From positions 1 to 6,755 of the forward strand of contig JADGCJ010000173.1 in NCBI GenBank assembly GCA_015229045.1: 6,755 nt of DNA, given 5' to 3'. Source of the DNA: Magnetococcales bacterium. Lineage in GTDB: Bacteria > Pseudomonadota > Magnetococcia > Magnetococcales > DC0425bin3. The number at the start of each line of letters is the position of its first letter. Position 1 is the stretch's first letter. The position numbers and the translations under genes are program-made. Shown piece by piece: positions 6,460 through 6,755 of the stretch. The notes under the pieces are model-generated. The model searched no databases, was not told the origin of the DNA, and was given only the letters and a program-made list of their open reading frames with translations.

Positions 6460-6702
6460 TCAGGAAAATTTGCCTGTCAGACGGACATGAAAAACTGTCC
6501 CTTCAGGTTCCGGGGCGAGTTTTCGCAGCTTTTTTACGGAGAGGGATTCCGGCTGTCGCCCATCCAGAATGGCCTCCACCACATCGGGGCACCAGCAGGT
6601 CAGGCGAAGGGTGTGGTCAGGTCTCTGTAGCCTGCATCGGTGACTTGATGTACGGCGTTGCCTTTTTTTGCCCCTCTCCGCCCCCCCACCACCACCCGAC
6701 AC
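6460..6702 (-). pseudogene. Probable C-terminal remnant of a serine-recombinase-associated protein
   Basis: The only recognisable segment is PDVVEAILDGRQPESLSVKKL (about 6588-6526), read on the minus strand. It resembles the '(L)APDIVEAILDGRQP..LTL..L' motif that, from memory, ends many serine-recombinase-linked proteins. The usual continuation (a Pro-Leu-x-x-Trp-x-x-Gln type tail) is missing; the frame runs on with APEPEGTVFHVRLTGKFS to a stop at 6460. Upstream, the expected helix-turn-helix is not present, and the frame instead passes through a low-complexity GC-rich stretch (Gly/Arg/Lys-rich) from a poor GTG at 6702. I read this as an eroded gene end left by an old integration or excision event. 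The short motif could be coincidence, so confidence is moderate to low. Confidence 0.4.
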
Positions 6703-6710
6703 AAAAAAGC
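6660..6710 (-). other. G-rich tract flanked by T-run and A-run
   Basis: On the minus strand, 6697-6671 contains G-runs that can be parsed as four runs of three or more with loops of 7, 1 and 6 bases, which fits the simple G-quadruplex pattern. A T6 run (6708-6703) and an A7 run (6669-6663) flank it and can pair as arms. It lies within or just before the recombinase remnant. The rest of the end of the window (6711-6755) shows no recognisable gene, although one minus-strand frame stays open from 6755 to about 6606 without family resemblance. Confidence 0.45.
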
Positions 6711-6755
6711 CGATAATTCCTTGACCGGGAGGGCAAAGGGCAGGAAAATCCCCCA

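Noticed and set aside
1..6755. CRISPR array, tRNA or rRNA genes, insertion-sequence ends
   Set aside because: No regular short repeats with spacers, cloverleaf-like sequences or transposase motifs were found. The only clear repeats are the hsdS spacers and the rhuM palindrome.

Overview
The window looks like the chromosome (or a large accessory element) of a GC-rich proteobacterium, probably gamma or beta. This rests on high-GC codon use, Shine-Dalgarno sites, and protein families best known from Proteobacteria. The species cannot be named from the sequence. Every supported gene is on the minus strand, so the transcript reads from high to low coordinates.

The core (1-6119) is a type I restriction-modification operon in the order hsdR, hsdS, a truncated rhuM-like gene, prrC, hsdM. 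hsdM is cut by the left window edge after 123 codons. HsdR (1013 aa) carries an intact nuclease motif and helicase motifs. HsdS (439 aa) has two target-recognition domains separated by a duplicated helical spacer. Each gene overlaps the next: ATGAGTAA at hsdR/hsdS and ATGA at the other three junctions. The operon is therefore probably translationally coupled throughout.

The most notable gene is prrC (367-1494). It encodes a PrrC-type anticodon nuclease with an ABC-like ATPase half and an intact Arg/Glu...His catalytic set. In the E. coli prr locus, PrrC is held silent by the EcoprrI type I enzyme. It is released when a phage peptide inhibits restriction, and then cleaves tRNA-Lys. The same layered defence (DNA restriction backed by a tRNA-cutting trap) is inferred here. 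The gene order differs from E. coli: prrC lies directly before hsdM, behind a 92-aa RhuM N-terminal remnant whose reading frame contains a perfect 25-bp palindrome.

Upstream (6120-6755) is a small Phd/YefM-type antitoxin-like gene with a good promoter and ribosome binding site but no visible toxin, followed by a modest terminator-like hairpin. Beyond it is a probable remnant of the C-terminal end of a recombinase-associated protein and a G-rich tract. These suggest a mobile or eroded edge of a defence island. No tRNA, rRNA, CRISPR array or intact insertion sequence was seen.
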